Of a stretch of 64,000 nucleotides of DNA, positions 21,773 through 34,057 are shown one piece after another. The position numbers and the translations under genes were made by a program. The notes under the pieces were generated by a model. The model did not search any database. It was not told the DNA's origin and saw only the letters and a list, made by a program, of their open reading frames with translations. Source of the stretch: Formicarius rufipectus (taxonomy: Eukaryota; Chordata; Aves; Passeriformes; Formicariidae); NCBI GenBank assembly GCA_013399695.1, contig VXAU01002068.1, forward strand, positions 230,686 through 294,685. Direction: 5' to 3'. Position 1 is the stretch's first letter, and the number at the start of each line of letters is the position of its first letter.

Positions 21773-23415
21773 AGAAGGACAACACCCACAGCTCCCACGA
21801 CTGCTGCAAACTGCATCAACTCTCAGGGGAAGCTTCTACCAAGCAGACGTGACCTACAGAGCATCCCCAGGAACCTTTGAGAACTTCATCAGGAAACAGA
21901 AAAGGCTCTGGCAAGACAATGTCCGTGTCTTCATGCATGGGCAAAAGTCACCCAGCCTTCTCAGGATGACAGCACCGACAGCTGATGTGGGCTGGAAACA
22001 CAGAAATTAATAAATACAGAAATCCAGATACACCTGGAATTGACTTGGACCACGAGTGAGCAGCACCTGCACTCTGCTCCACACATTTGTGTCATCACCC
22101 CCGAGTCAGGCAGCACTAAAAGCACAGTCACACCTGCCCAAAGGCAGGAGGCAGAGCCACACATGACTGAGCCTGAACGACTGGTTATGGGCTGGCTCGG
22201 GGCGGGAATGGGCAGCCACATCCATCCATCCATCCACATCTTCCTGAGCTGCCATGGAAAGCTGGGCCTGGTCAGGAAACCAGGCTGAGAATCAGCACCA
22301 ACATCCTGCCTTCCACAAACTTTCCCAGGCTCCTCTGGCAGGACCTTTTGAACCTTCACCTGCTCCCATCACACTTCCAAGCAGAGCCCAAGGAAGGGTT
22401 AGATTTTATACCTTCCCTCCTGCATTAAAGATTTTGTAAGCAGTCAATGAAGCCAAACTACCAGAGGATGCAGGAGAGCCATGAGTGTCTCCCAGAGACG
22501 TAAACCTGCCACCTGCTGCAGCCTGGGCATTCCCAAGGGCTCCAGGCATTTGGTGCTGTGTTCACATTTATTCCAGCATTTCCCATCCAGGGGACCAGAG
22601 GGAGAGGCAGATGTGGTGACCAGGTTTTAGGACAGCAGCTTCTGCACCTTTCCTAACCCTCTTTTCCATGGATTAGGGCTCCTGCTTCAAGCAGGGGTGT
22701 TTCAAAGTTGTGCCTGAGCTTGGGGCCTCTCTAATTTAAGTGCACAAAGTTTTGAAATGGCTCAGAAGAGACTCAGCAAATGGGACAGAGGGGAGAAACC
22801 CCCCTTTACTCAACACTCTGTTAAAAACCCCCAAAACCACAGGATTTCCCCTGATCAAGACTGACATTAGAAAACCACCTTCCCTTCAACGTGCCAAAAA
22901 ACCTCTGGAAAATGGAGAGAACTTCTCAGTCACCAAAGAAGGAGCAGAGATTTCTCAGGAACACCAATCCACTGCACCATCTCCCACAGTGACTCAGGAA
23001 AGTGAGAAATAGTTGTCTTTGCTGAGGAAATTCCTTATTGTGCCCGCCAAGCAGCAGCTGGGCAGGACAGGAATCCTTGGATCCATCCAGCTGCTGGGCA
23101 CAAAGGCTCAGGCTGGAGTTTTCCAGGTCCTGAACAACACCCTTGCCTGCTCATCCCACCACTTCCAGCAGGCCCAGGAGAAAAGCTGAAGTATTGTAGC
23201 AGCAGGAGGATGGGTTGACAAGAGTTTAGGAGGCCCCCAAAGTGGAGTATTCACACCCACTCCCCTCAGGTGTGCTCTTCCCAAAAATCCATGTCTTTGC
23301 CTAAAAAACCCCAACATCCTCAGCTCAAAAACCTTTGTGCACCTGCAGACATTCAGCAACTCCCTCAGAACCCTCCTCAGATATTCCACAGGCTTTTCCA
23401 TCTCACACCACCCGT
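21773..23415. other. Unique DNA
   Basis: A short CCAT run lies at 22220-22240. The 22840-23010 part is AT-richer. No gene was recognised. Confidence 0.5.
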
Positions 23416-23580
23416 GTCTGCCCAGAGAAGTTGTGGTTGCCCCATCCCTGGGAGCGTCCAAGGCCAGGTTGGATGGGGCTTGGAGCAGCCTGGGATAAGG
23501 GAATGCATCCCTGCCCATGGCAAGGGGTGGAACGAGGTGGCCTTTGGCTCTTGCAACCCAGACCACTCCAAAATTCCATG
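23416..23580 (+). mobile_element. CR1 LINE 3' fragment
   Basis: 'gcccagagaagttgtggttg', 'ccaaggccaggttggatggg' and 'tgcccatggcaaggggtgg' run to a tail ending AAAATTCCATG. Confidence 0.9.
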
Positions 23581-25630
23581 TTTCCAGGTTTTCCAAGCCT
23601 CACAGGAATCCTCAACTTGCTTAATTCCCTTCCTCACACCCTCGAGGTGCTACAAGAAGAGCTGACCCCGGGGGTGGGCAGGCTGTGGCTGTATTTTGTG
23701 TTGGCCACTCCAGCTATGGCCAGAGGTGGAGAAGAAGCCCCTTTACGACACTGGCCAAGGTCCAGAGACACAGAAATAAGCCTGAACTTTGCCCCAGTGG
23801 ATCCTGAAGGCTGTTTTTCTTTGCTGCAGAGCTGCAGGTTGTCCTGAGGTCACGACCCACCTTGTGCGTGGGACGTGGAATCTCTGCCACGTGCCACGGA
23901 GTCACCTCACTAAAGGTGCTTTGGCTTGAGCTGCACAGTTTGTGATGGGACACCAGAGGCGTCTTCTCTTTGCCCTTTTAAGCCTTCCCAGGGCACTGCC
24001 AAAGCTCTCTGAAGTGGGGCTGCAGACAAGAAGCTGTGATTCACCTCCCGAGGGACCTCGAGCTAAGTGGCATTTGGAGGCTGAATCACGACCTCGAACA
24101 ATGGGTGAATCACAAAGCCCAACCTGACATCACTCCCCCGGCTTAACCTGGCCTTGGCCACCTCCCCCCAGAGCCAAACCTGAGCCAGCCCCTCCCCGGG
24201 CTGATTCACGGCCGAGATTAACAACAGAGAAAGCACCGAGCCAAGCAGAATTATTTGCAAAGCTTAGTTAAGCAGGAAATGTTTTCCTCGCCCGTGACTC
24301 CAGGATCACATTATCCCACTATTACACGTCCCTTGGAAGTTTTCCACAAACACGGCGGGGCTGAGGGGCAGGAAGGAAGGAGGACAAACAGGTCTGTTAT
24401 TAGAGAGCTCACATGAGATATGAGTGCGCTTGGAACCCTCTGTGTGAATCACAAAGGCTGAACCCTAATGACCCCTAAGCCAAACTCTGCCTGATCTGAC
24501 CGCAAGGAGCTCCTCCTGCTCGGGGCATCCACTGATTCATCGGCAGGATCTCCACAACGAAGCCCTTGTTTCGACAAATCAATGTTTTCCAGAGGAAACA
24601 CTAAAAAAAAGGTCGCCACGGCTATTTCCAGCTTCTTTTACAATAAATAAAAGAGACCATGCCCAGAGCCCAAACCCCGTGAGAATCCAAGTCCCCAAGC
24701 GCTCACCTTGGCAGTTCACACCTTGTCAAGGGAATCGCTGCAACTTCTGGCCGGTACTTCAACTATCTCGAGAGATGAGGTAAGAACAATTTCCTTATCT
24801 TGTTAATCCTTTACACAGCGAAAACAAACAGGGCACCAACCCTCCATCCTCACCTCCAGGAGCTGCTGCCGTCACAGCAGCCGTGACTCAGACCCCCCAG
24901 GCTCAGGAAAGCCTCCCCAGATGCCACCTTCACCAAATCCTTACCAATCCCAAAAGCTCCTCATCTGCCGCATTAATTCAGCGCACCTGAGGCGCCCCCT
25001 CGTCACCTGCACCCAGTGAGGAGCTCCCACCTGGTGTGTTTGACCTCTGGGGGAGGGAGACCCCCGAGCAGAGAGCTGAGCAGAAGGCAGCAGGGACCTG
25101 CCCAGCCTGTTCCACACTGAGGGGATTTGCCGCGTGGAATTCGGTTTGTGAGGAGGAGAAGAGAAGGAGGTTGGTGGTGATTCCTTGGGGGAACGGGGCT
25201 GGACACCTGAGGTGACCCGATGGCAGTGACAGGGGTGCACACAGCGGCCTGCAAAAGGCACCCTCTGCTGTGTAAGGACTCCTCGGGCCCCTGTCCTCTC
25301 TCCAGGCTCTCCAAAGGCAGTTCCCCTGTGCACAGCACCCAAGCTGGTTGCACTCCAGCTCATCCCAGGACTCAGAAGTGCCTTGAGCTCCAACTTGCTC
25401 CAGCCAGGCTGTTTTTACAGCCCAGTGAGACGATTTACACTGCAAGGAGCCAGAGGTGACTTCTGCTGCATCTTCCTTTTCTTATAAATGGAGAAACTCG
25501 CAGCGAAACCAAGCAGTGACACAAAGCAGAGCTGCAGAATAGCTTGGCCAGGATGGAATTGCAACCTTCTCCATAAAAAATTCCCAGAGGTCCCTGGTTA
25601 GCAGCATCCAGAGGACTTGGAAACTAAAGG
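23581..25630. other. Unique DNA including a candidate conserved noncoding block (24060-24880)
   Basis: The 24060-24880 part lacks CR1 and is poor in open frames. It carries many AT-rich factor-type words (TAATGA, TTTGCAAAG, CAAATCAATG, CTTATCTTGTTAATCC). A consensus donor (GAG|GTAAGA) lies at 24780 on the plus strand but lacks a convincing upstream acceptor. Regulatory function is inference. Confidence 0.35.
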
Positions 25631-25745
25631 AGATCACTTAGGCTGGAAAAGACCTCTGAGGTGATCAAGTCCAGCCCTTGACTGATCCCCATCTTGTCAA
25701 CTAGACCAGAGCACTGAGTGCCACATCCAGTCGTTCCTTGGACAT
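25631..25745 (-). mobile_element. CR1 LINE 3'-end fragment
   Basis: 'ggctggaaaagacctctgag', 'gatcaagtccagcccttgac' and 'gtgccacatccagtcgttcc' form a reverse-strand CR1 3' end. It lies head to head with the plus-strand copy that follows. Confidence 0.8.
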
Positions 25746-25837
25746 GGATGGATCCATGAGATGTCAGCTCCAGCCTAGACCTTTTTGTTATCCTTGTCTC
25801 TGCCATCAGCACTGCAGGGATCATTCCTGGGGAGCCA

Positions 25838-26132
25838 GGTCTCTCCTCCCAGGGAACATGGGTCAGGAGCAGAGGAAGCAGCCTCAGGTTGTGCCAGGGG
25901 AGGTTAAATTGGATATTGGGGGAAATCTCTTCATGGAAAGGGTTGTCAAGAATTGGAACAGCTGCCTAGGGAAGTGGTGGAGTCCCCAGCCCTGGAAGTG
26001 TAGAAAAAACATGGATGTGGCACTTGAGGATGTGGTTTAGTGGTGGACACGGTGGTGGTGCTGGGTTGATGGTTGGAATCTTGGGATTGATGATCTTAGA
26101 GATCTTTGCCAACCTTAGCAATTCCATGATTT
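25838..26132 (+). mobile_element. CR1 LINE 3' fragment
   Basis: It runs from 'cccagggaacatgggtcagg' through 'tggaacagctgcctagggaa' to a tail with AATTCCATGATTTTAT. It is 5'-truncated. Confidence 0.85.
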
Positions 26133-26186
26133 TATATATGGAATAAAGAGACACAGACAGGGATCATTGCTGGCCTGAAGCACATA

Positions 26187-26458
26187 AAATCATGGAGTGG
26201 TTTGCGTTGGAGGAGACCTCAGAGATCATCCAGTTTCACTGCCTGCCATGGGCAGGGACACCTCCCACCAGCCCAGGGGGCTCCAAGCCCCGTCCAACCT
26301 GGCCTGGGACACTCCCAGGGATCCAGGGGCAGCCACAGCTTCTCTGCCCAACCTGTGCCAGGGCCTGCCCACCCTCCCAGCCACCAATTCCTTCCCAATA
26401 TCCCGCCTGAACCTACTCCCTTTCACTCTGAAACCATTCCCTCTTGTCCCATTGCACG
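26187..26458 (-). mobile_element. CR1 LINE 3' fragment
   Basis: It starts at the reverse-complemented tail (AATCATGGAGTGG). It continues through 'tgccatgggcagggacacc' and 'gcagccacagcttctctgcc' to 'accattccctcttgtcccat'. Confidence 0.95.
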
Positions 26459-27770
26459 AATCCCACCCGGATCGCTCCCCAGTCCCATCCCCAATCCCAA
26501 CCCCGATCCCATCCCCAATTCCACCCTGCTGCTCCCATGCAGAGGTCTCCCTTCACCCCGTGGCAGCAGCCAGGTCTCATCTCTCCGGAGCAGAGGAAGG
26601 GGCAGGGGAGAGCCCCGACAGCCACCGGCGCTGGGCTCGGGGCAGCTTTGAGCCCCTCACGGGGACTCGAGTGAGCCCACACAGGCTCTGCAGAGCCCCC
26701 CGGGGGGACACAGCCCTGCCCTGCTCGGGAGTCAGGTGGGAACTGGTGCCAAAATCCATCCCCCCGCCCCCCCCGCTCCATCCCTCTCTGCCCCTGCCCT
26801 GCCTTCGGTCCAGCAGCCTCATCCCCATCGCAGCCGAGAAGTAGCACCTGCCCACCCCTGCCTCCCCCCTGCCCGCCCCCTGCCCACGAGGGCTGCTATT
26901 TCTAGTCCCGCCAGGGAGCAGAGTCGTGGCCCTGGTGCTGGTGTGAGGCTCTGCTGGAATTCCCTGGGCTGGAGGCAGGCTCTGAGGTTGCCCACAGCCA
27001 GTCCTGTGGCTGAGCCTCCATCCTCACCCACCAAGGTGCCTCTGCCTCCTGTCCTTGGAAGGTCGTGGGGTTGTGTGTCCTCTCTGGCTCCACGGGGAGA
27101 GGGTGATGGAAGGGGAGGGAAAAAGAGGCTTTTCCTATTTTAGGCCCGTGGGTTTGTGAGGAAGAGCAGTGTCACTGAGCAGCCAAGGTCAGCCCGAGCC
27201 TGCTGGGATGGGGCTCGGAGCAGCAGGAGGCTGAAACCGCCTCCGCTCCGAGAGGATTCCCTGGAGGGGTTCCGAGAAAAATGGCAAGAATCTCCCTCGC
27301 CTGCCTTCTTCAGGAGGGGTGTCCTGAAGGGCTTTTCCCCTGAGAAAAGGAGGAGAAGGCCATTCCATATAAAGCCTTTCCCGGGCCGGGGCAGGAGCAG
27401 CCACCCCGGGGCTGTGTCCTGCCCTTTGGCTACCGTGACGCCGAGTTGGTGGGCTCTGCCAGGAGGTGGATCTTGCTCCGGCTTCCAGTCGGGATCCCTG
27501 AGGGGAGGACACGCTCCTTCTCCAGCCACAGAGAGGCAAATTCTTCCCAGCTCCTCTCTGTCAGTGCCTAAGACTGGAAACTTACCTCATGGTGATGGCT
27601 GCATCCCAGAGCCAAGGGTTTGGTCTCTGACTCATGCCCAGAGGGAGAGGAAGGAGCAGCAGAGCACGACCCCGTTGACTTCTCCGAGGGACTCTGAGCA
27701 GTCAACAGTGCAATGGAGTTCAGGGGACAGCGGGCAATAAGGGAGTCTCACTTCGAAGGAGTATCAGAGG
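26459..27770. other. GC-rich unique DNA
   Basis: Imperfect 'atccccaatccc' repetition lies at 26480-26525. A C-rich run (26758-26777) could form an i-motif. 27190-27500 contains CpGs and a TATA-like CATATAAAG near 27366 followed by GC-rich sequence. No gene was recognised. Confidence 0.45.
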
Positions 27771-27891
27771 ATCCCAGAACGCTTTGGAGTGGAAAAGACC
27801 TCAAAGCCCATCCAGTTCCACCCCCTGCCATGGGCAGGGACACCTTCCACCAGCCCAAGGTGCTCCAAGCCCCGTCCAACCTGCCTTTGAA
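27771..27891 (-). mobile_element. CR1 LINE 3'-end fragment
   Basis: 'ggagtggaaaagacctcaaa', 'tgccatgggcagggacacct' and 'gctccaagccccgtccaacc' are reverse-strand CR1. It is truncated after about 120 bp. Confidence 0.9.
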
Positions 27892-28328
27892 TAACTATCA
27901 CAACCTGATTCATGACCCAGGTGATGCCAGTGCCTCACAGGGCTTTTATTCCCCCTTTCCCCTCTTTTCCCAGCAATTACAAGTTGGAACATGGGACGGA
28001 GTCAGTCATCTGTAAGACATGGATCAGAGAGAAAAAGGCACTTGAAGGAGTTATGTCACCTCAGCCCAAAGCTGTGGTGTGACGCGGCTTAGAGGAGGTG
28101 ACACACACACTTGTCCTCCTCATGCCCTTCCTCACTCTCCTCCTCTTTGATGGGGAAGTATGAGATGGTCCAATTAGAGATCTCAGGAGGCAGCAGCTGA
28201 TTTGGAGACCACAACCAACCCTCTCACTGCCAAACAGACCTGCCCATTCTGAAACCACATCGAGTTCTTCTCCTGTGACTGGAACTGAAGCAGTTTCGAA
28301 CCTGACACGGTCGTGGCACCAACTTTGT
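27892..28328. other. Unique DNA
   Basis: No gene or repeat was recognised. Parts near 28230-28320 may be a very old CR1 leading into the next fragment. Confidence 0.4.
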
Positions 28329-28461
28329 AGGAGTTCAAAAAGCACCTGGATGATGCTCTTGGTCATATGGTTTAGTTTTAGGTCATCCTGCAAGAAGCAG
28401 GGAGTTGGATTTGATGATCCTTTGGGTCCTTTCTAATGTGAGATATTGTGTGATTCTATGA
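28329..28461 (+). mobile_element. Old CR1 3' fragment
   Basis: 'gttcaaaaagcacctggatg', 'atggtttagttttaggtcat' and 'ggagttggatttgatgatcc' run to a tail of GTGTGATTCTATGA. Confidence 0.85.
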
Positions 28462-29542
28462 ATTAATTAAAATATTAGTTTTGAGACACTAAAACTGAGA
28501 ATTTATGCCACAACAAATTAGGCCAGACCCTTCCCAGGGGCTGCAAGCAGAGCTGAGGTGCTGGACTGGCTTCAACTCAGCTTTCCAGTGGTGTCACTTC
28601 ATTGAAATGGTGCCAAGCAGGGAAGCGAAGGCAGTTTGGGCAGAGGAGTGAAGTTGTTTCATGGCAAAGGTGAGAGATCTGAAGGGGGTGAGAGCAAAAT
28701 TCTGACACAGCAAAAAGGGTGACCAAAGGGTTTCCATTGTTCCCAAGGGAACATCAAGAGGCTGGACCACTGGGCATGAACCACCTTCTGGAGGTGTCTT
28801 TAGGAGCTTAATTTAGACCTGAATGTTCAGTCTCAGGTGGCTGAATTCTCAGCTGGCATGGGAGTTGAGCAGACCCCAAACACCCAGGGCCACAAACACA
28901 GCCCAGACCCCCCTCAGGTTCCAGTGGCTGCACTTCCCTGCCCAGCCCTCTTTAGAATAACAGGGTTTGCAAATTAAAACCAACAAGCAAAGCAGAGAGG
29001 ACTCCACCCCATGGCAGGGGGGGTCCCTGCTGAAGTGGGTCCGTGTCCTGGCTCCTCCTTGAGCAGAAACTCCAGTTTCCAGCTAGAGAAGTCCTGGGGT
29101 CAGGACCTTCTTCTGGGAGGCTTCCACCTGTTGGGTGGATCTGGGCACCCCCTTTGGCTGAGCCAGAGGCTCTGACAGCCCCAATAACCTGATCTTTAAA
29201 CTTTGGTGGTTCTCACAGACCTCACCTGAGAGTGCCCAGGAGAGCAGGTCATGCCCTGTCTGCCCCTCCCTCAGCAAAACAGGACTCTTTCCCTCTCCTT
29301 CCCTTTTCCTGGGAATTTTAGGGGTGCACAGAGCAGCAGCTCCTGGAGCAGAGGTGTCTGTCTGAAGTGTGGACAACATCCCACAGGGGGGTGAGGGGAA
29401 GCCAGCAGTGCTTAGACCAAGGAAAGGACAAAAGTCAGCCCAGCAGAAGACATGCAGGGCCAGACAAAAAAGGTTACCATCACACACAAGTTCTGAGTCT
29501 GCTTTGAGCCCCTTGCAATGGAAAACTGGCTGGAAAGGAATT
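28462..29542. other. Unique DNA
   Basis: No recognised gene or repeat. Base composition is mixed. Confidence 0.5.
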
Positions 29543-29778
29543 TCATAGAATCACAGAATCCACAGAAAGGGTTGGGTTGGAAGGGACCTTAAAGCCCGTC
29601 CAGTGCCACCCCTGCCATGGGCAGGGCCACCTCCCACCAGCCCAGGGGGCTCCAAGCCCCGTCCAACCTGCCCTTGGACACTCCCAGGGATCCAGGGGCA
29701 GCCACAGCTTCTCTGCCCACCCTGTGCCAGGGCCTGCCCACCCTCTGAGTAAAGACCTTCTTCCTAAAATCTGATTTA
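29543..29778 (-). mobile_element. CR1 LINE 3' fragment with intact tail
   Basis: It starts TCATAGAATCACAGAATCC, the reverse-complemented CR1 terminal repeats, followed by 'gggttggaagggaccttaaa' and 'gcagccacagcttctctg'. Confidence 0.95.
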
Positions 29779-30814
29779 ATTCGATTTTAATTTTGTCTGA
29801 TTGCCTTCACCCCTCTTCCCTCCCCTTCCCCACCATTGAGACCCATCACAAGATTTCCTGAAGATCTCAGCACGTCCTTGGCTGGTGGGAGAAGTGGCTG
29901 GTGCTCCCCAGAGCTCAGCTCTGCAGCAACAGGGCTCAGGAGGAGCTCAGGGACCTTCACCTGTCGTGAAGAGGTTCTTGCAGCCAGCCCTGGCATTTTT
30001 TGGCCTGGCACATCCCTGTTTTCAGCAGCATCATCGGGGCACACGAGGGACATCACAACGAGCAGTAGAGACTGTAAAAGATGGAGTGTTGAAACCCTGA
30101 AAGAAGGAACATTCCAACAAGGCAAAACCCACCCAGCAAATGCACAGAAACCCCAAAGAACGGGCAAAAGCAAAGGTTGTCCCTCTCCTGAGCCACCACC
30201 ACGGGCCAACCCTCATTTCAAAGGGCTTTTCTCTCCCCCCCCCAGCCCCTCCCCACCCCGGCCTTGGCGCTGCTGTGTCCCCCTCTTGGGAAGCTGGGAA
30301 GATTTATGCCCATTAGTGGAGCCTCTGCCCCAGGATCCTGGATGCAAATGGCTTTGAAAGCCGAGCAGATGAGTCACCAGCCCCGAGTCCAACCCCGGCA
30401 GCCCCAGCCCTGTGAGGAGCTGTTGACAGACCACTGGGAAATGACTGGGAGCGAGAACAGCCTCTCGTCTCTGCCTCAAGCACCCTTGACCTCGCTCTGA
30501 GAGCTCAGGAGTGGCCTGGGAGACACATGAAGCCAATTACTGCAGCTGAAAATGGCCCTTCAAGGGCCTCATCCCACTGTCACCCCCCCCTACACCACCA
30601 CCACCCTCTGCCGATCTGCCGAGGGTCATTCAGAAAACAGGGGGCATCTGAAGGCTGAGTGAGACAAACCCCAGCAGACATCCCCCAGCAGCAGGGCAGC
30701 TCATTAGCACTGCTGTTAATTAGCAGCTCCTTGGCTGCTCTGGGAGGAGACAGGTGAGCTGGGACACAGGTGCTGCTGGCAGAGGGGACGCCACGTGCGA
30801 GGGCATTTTGGCAG
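29779..30814. other. Unique DNA
   Basis: No gene was recognised. TAATTA-like words occur near 30715, next to the tandem array that follows. Confidence 0.45.
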
Positions 30815-31598
30815 AGCTTCGTCTCACGAGGTGGGTGGAGGTGCCACGAGGTGGTCCACACTGGGGCAAGGCAGGGCCCTGGATTCCTCCTGTGAGAAGA
30901 GGAATGGCAAAAAAAGAAGGGACACAGAGGAGACAGAGCTGGGAGAGGCAGGACATCCCACTGCTGCAGGGAGGAGGAGGAGGAAGGAAACGGAGGAGGC
31001 ACCTCCTATTCAAACCCAACATCTTCTCGTGGGGTGGGTGGAGGTGCTACAAGACTTTTCCACACTGGGGTAAAACAGCCCCATGGATTCCTCCTGTGAG
31101 AAGAGGAAGGGCATAAAAAAGGGATATGGAGAAGACAGAGCTGGGAGAGCCACAAAATTCCACTGCTGCAGAGAGGAGGAGGAAGGAAACAGAGGAGGCA
31201 CTTCCTATTTCAGCCCAGCATCTTCTCAGAGAGTGGGTGGAGATGCCACAAGGTTCTTCCACTTTGGGATAAAACAGACCTCGTGGATTTTTCCTGCAAG
31301 AAGAAGGAGAACAGAAGGAAGGGGGAGGGAGAAGACAGAGGTTGGGAGAGCCACAAACTTCCACTGCTGCAGAGAGGAGGAGGCACGTCCTATTTCAACC
31401 CAGGTTCTTTTGGGTGGAGGCGCTACAAGACTTTTCCACACTGGGGTAAAACAGCCCCGTGGATTCCTCCTGTGAGAAGAGGAAGGGCATAAAGAAGTGG
31501 CACAGAAGAGACAGAGCTTGGGAGAGCCACGAACTTCCACTGCTGCAGAGAGGAGGAGGAAGGAAACAGAGGAGGCACCTCCTATTTCAGCCCAGCAG
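30815..31598 (+). repeat. Tandem array with a unit of about 200 bp, four units
   Basis: The anchor CTGCTGCAG recurs at 30961, 31163, 31364 and 31540, giving spacings of 202, 201 and 176 bp. Each unit contains 'gtgggtggaggtgc', 'cctgtgagaagaggaa', 'gagacagagctgggagag' and 'gaggaaggaaacagaggagg'. The last unit is shortened. The units differ by point changes and small indels and do not read as CR1. Confidence 0.9.
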
Positions 31599-33233
31599 CC
31601 CCAGGCCACCCCAGCAGCTGCAGCCACCACAGCTCCACAGGACACTGGGAGAAAAAGGACTTCCCTGCTTTACTGGCTTCCCTGAAAAGCGTTTCCTCTG
31701 CCTGTTCCCAGACTGTACCAGTCTGCACCAGTTTTGTCCTCCAGAACACCAGCTTTGGGCATTGCAAGTGCTGCCTCAAGCCAGGGCTGAGAACTATCAT
31801 TAGGTTTGGGCAGGGAACCAGGGCTTGAGCACCCTGGGCCAGGCTGGGGAGGAACCTGGCTGAACATCAAGACTTTGGGCCAAGGAGGTCAATGCAATGC
31901 TTTGCTTCAGCAGTGCTGGGCTCCTGACTCCAGGGTGTCCAGGACTTCCCAGGCAGCTCAACACTCTGGCTGGGACTCTGCTGGAGAGGGTTGGGAAGAA
32001 GCAACTCAGAGCCCTGAAGGTGCAGGTCCATCAGCAGGGGGATGTGAGGGGACCTTCACTGTGAGGGAACCTCCAGGTCTGTTAGAGCTGCACATGAAAT
32101 TCCTGCTTCTCCCTCTCCCAAATCTTTGCTGTCGATGGCAAACTTACCCAGAGGATTTCCCAGGAACATCCCAGGCCTTGAAGGATGTTCCCAGTTTGCC
32201 CTTGGGACGTTCAGCCTGTTCCCCGACACGGCCGGTGCCCAGCTCCACACCCTGCACGTCCCACCACGTGCTGGAGATGTGGCAGAGCTCAGCACTGGGG
32301 AGCAAGTGGCACCAGCAGGACGTCATCCACATGTCCTGTGCCACTGCCCACGGGGATGTGCCTTTCCACACAGGAGCACGTCCCGGGCATCACTTCCACC
32401 CTGAAAAACAGGGGGAAAAGAGAAAAAAAATATATAGAAAGGAAGAGGAGGAAAAAAAAGAGAAAGAAAAGGGGGTGGGAGCAGGGAAAAAAAAAAAAGG
32501 CAAAAAGCTCTTTTGTGTGAACTGACAGTGACCTGTCAGAAATATGTTGCATTCAAACTTTCCCATAGAGCACTGGAAATGTGTTCCTTATGAAAGAGGG
32601 GGGTGTATCCAGTTCAAAGGAGACGCTGGAGAGGAGAGGAATTCTGTGGCTACTACTGTGGTGTGGCTTTTTCCATTGGCTCTCCCCTCCTTCCCCCCTT
32701 CCCTTCCAGCCCTGGTTCCTGCACAGCTCCACCGGTCCTGCCCAGTGCAAACAAATGGGTCAGGAACAGAAGGAGAAGTTGGGGAGGAGGGAGGGAAATC
32801 TCGGATTTGTGGGAACTGCTGGTGTTTCAGTGGGAATGCAGAGAGGCTTTGGGACTTTCCCATGCTTGGAGCTCGAGCACTGTTTTTGCAGAGCCTTTTA
32901 GCACAGGAGGAAGGGCGGGAGGTGGGAGATGAAAGCAGCGTAAATAAAGTGACACTTCTGGGGCTCACACGTTTCAGGAGCTGTTGTTATTATTGATTAT
33001 CTCAATCCCATTTATTCCTCGGGGTGTCCACAGCAGCTGGAACACTGAGACTTAAATCCAGGGAAAAGCAAGCCCTGACCCTCAGAAGGAACTCTGGGAC
33101 TCTGCCGAAGGTTTCTGGAGTGTTTTGCCTCAACAGGGTGCAAAGTTTAGTGGAGAAATGAAGAATGGTTGAGGTCATTCTGCCCTTCACTCCAGGGAGT
33201 GTCCTGGACAGTGGCCACCTGAGCTGGACCTTC
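31599..33233. other. Unique DNA with a purine-rich tract
   Basis: 32401-32512 is almost all A and G, with a 12-A run near 32489-32500. No gene was recognised. Confidence 0.5.
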
Positions 33234-33360
33234 GTGGAATCATAGAATGGAATCATCAAGGTTGGAAGAGACCTCCAAGAGCATCAAGTCCAACCTTTGA
33301 CCCAACAGCACCTTGCCAGCTGAAGCAGAGCTGTAAGTGCCACATCCAGTCATTAGTGAA
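33234..33360 (-). mobile_element. CR1 LINE 3'-end fragment
   Basis: 'ggaatcatagaatggaatca' followed by 'aggttggaagagacctccaa' and 'caagtccaacctttgaccca'. It is a reverse-strand CR1 tail. Confidence 0.85.
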
Positions 33361-34057
33361 GGCATCTGGAGGCCTGGAGGTTTCCTGAAGGACTTGGAAA
33401 AGCCCTGGTATGTAACAGGACCTGCCATGGATGCCAAGAGGAGAGGAGATGTTTGTAGCACTACTATTTAATGTGGGACATTGGCTTTAGGAGACACTTC
33501 TGTGCATCCGTAGGATGCATCACGTTCTCATGGAGACCCCAAAGAGAAGCACATGGCTCCAATCTCACTCCAGGAAAGCAGGATGGGCAGGGATAGGGCC
33601 AGAATCCCTCTACAAATCCATGATCAGGAATAAACCAAAGGTCTAACTAAGCCTTCTCCTCGTCTGCAGGTCCACCCAGCAGAAGGTGCTGAAGGAAGAC
33701 TTGAGACCCTCAGAGTGGCACAGGAAAATTCCTAGGAGGAATTTCCTGAACTTCACAGCTCCTCCATCTCTGAAATGCAGTTATGGGCACTTCATGGCTG
33801 ATCAAAGCCCCCAGGCTGAGTCTGGGCACTGCAAAAAGACACCTCAAAGACCCAAGGAATGGCCAAGAAAGGTGGGGGAGGGAGATGGGTCATCTGGGAC
33901 ACGTTTCCCTTTGTTTCCAGGAAAGAAGGAGGATAACTTTCACTTTCTGGCCATTTGTCACTGGCTGGAATAGCTGAGCAATGTTATGGACATCCCCCCC
34001 TCCATCCCAAAACAGGGCCAGGCTCAGACAAGTTCCTTATCCTCACATTCCCTGAGT
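33361..34057. other. Unique DNA
   Basis: No recognised gene. Nothing notable. Confidence 0.5.

Noticed and set aside
24650..24780. Possible coding exon ending at the GTAAGA donor
   Set aside because: A frame of about 43 codons is open, but the upstream acceptor is poor and the peptide is unrecognised. A regulatory element is the simpler reading.
28285..28300. tRNA B-box-like word (gtttcgaacc)
   Set aside because: No A-box or cloverleaf around it; it lies at the edge of an old CR1.
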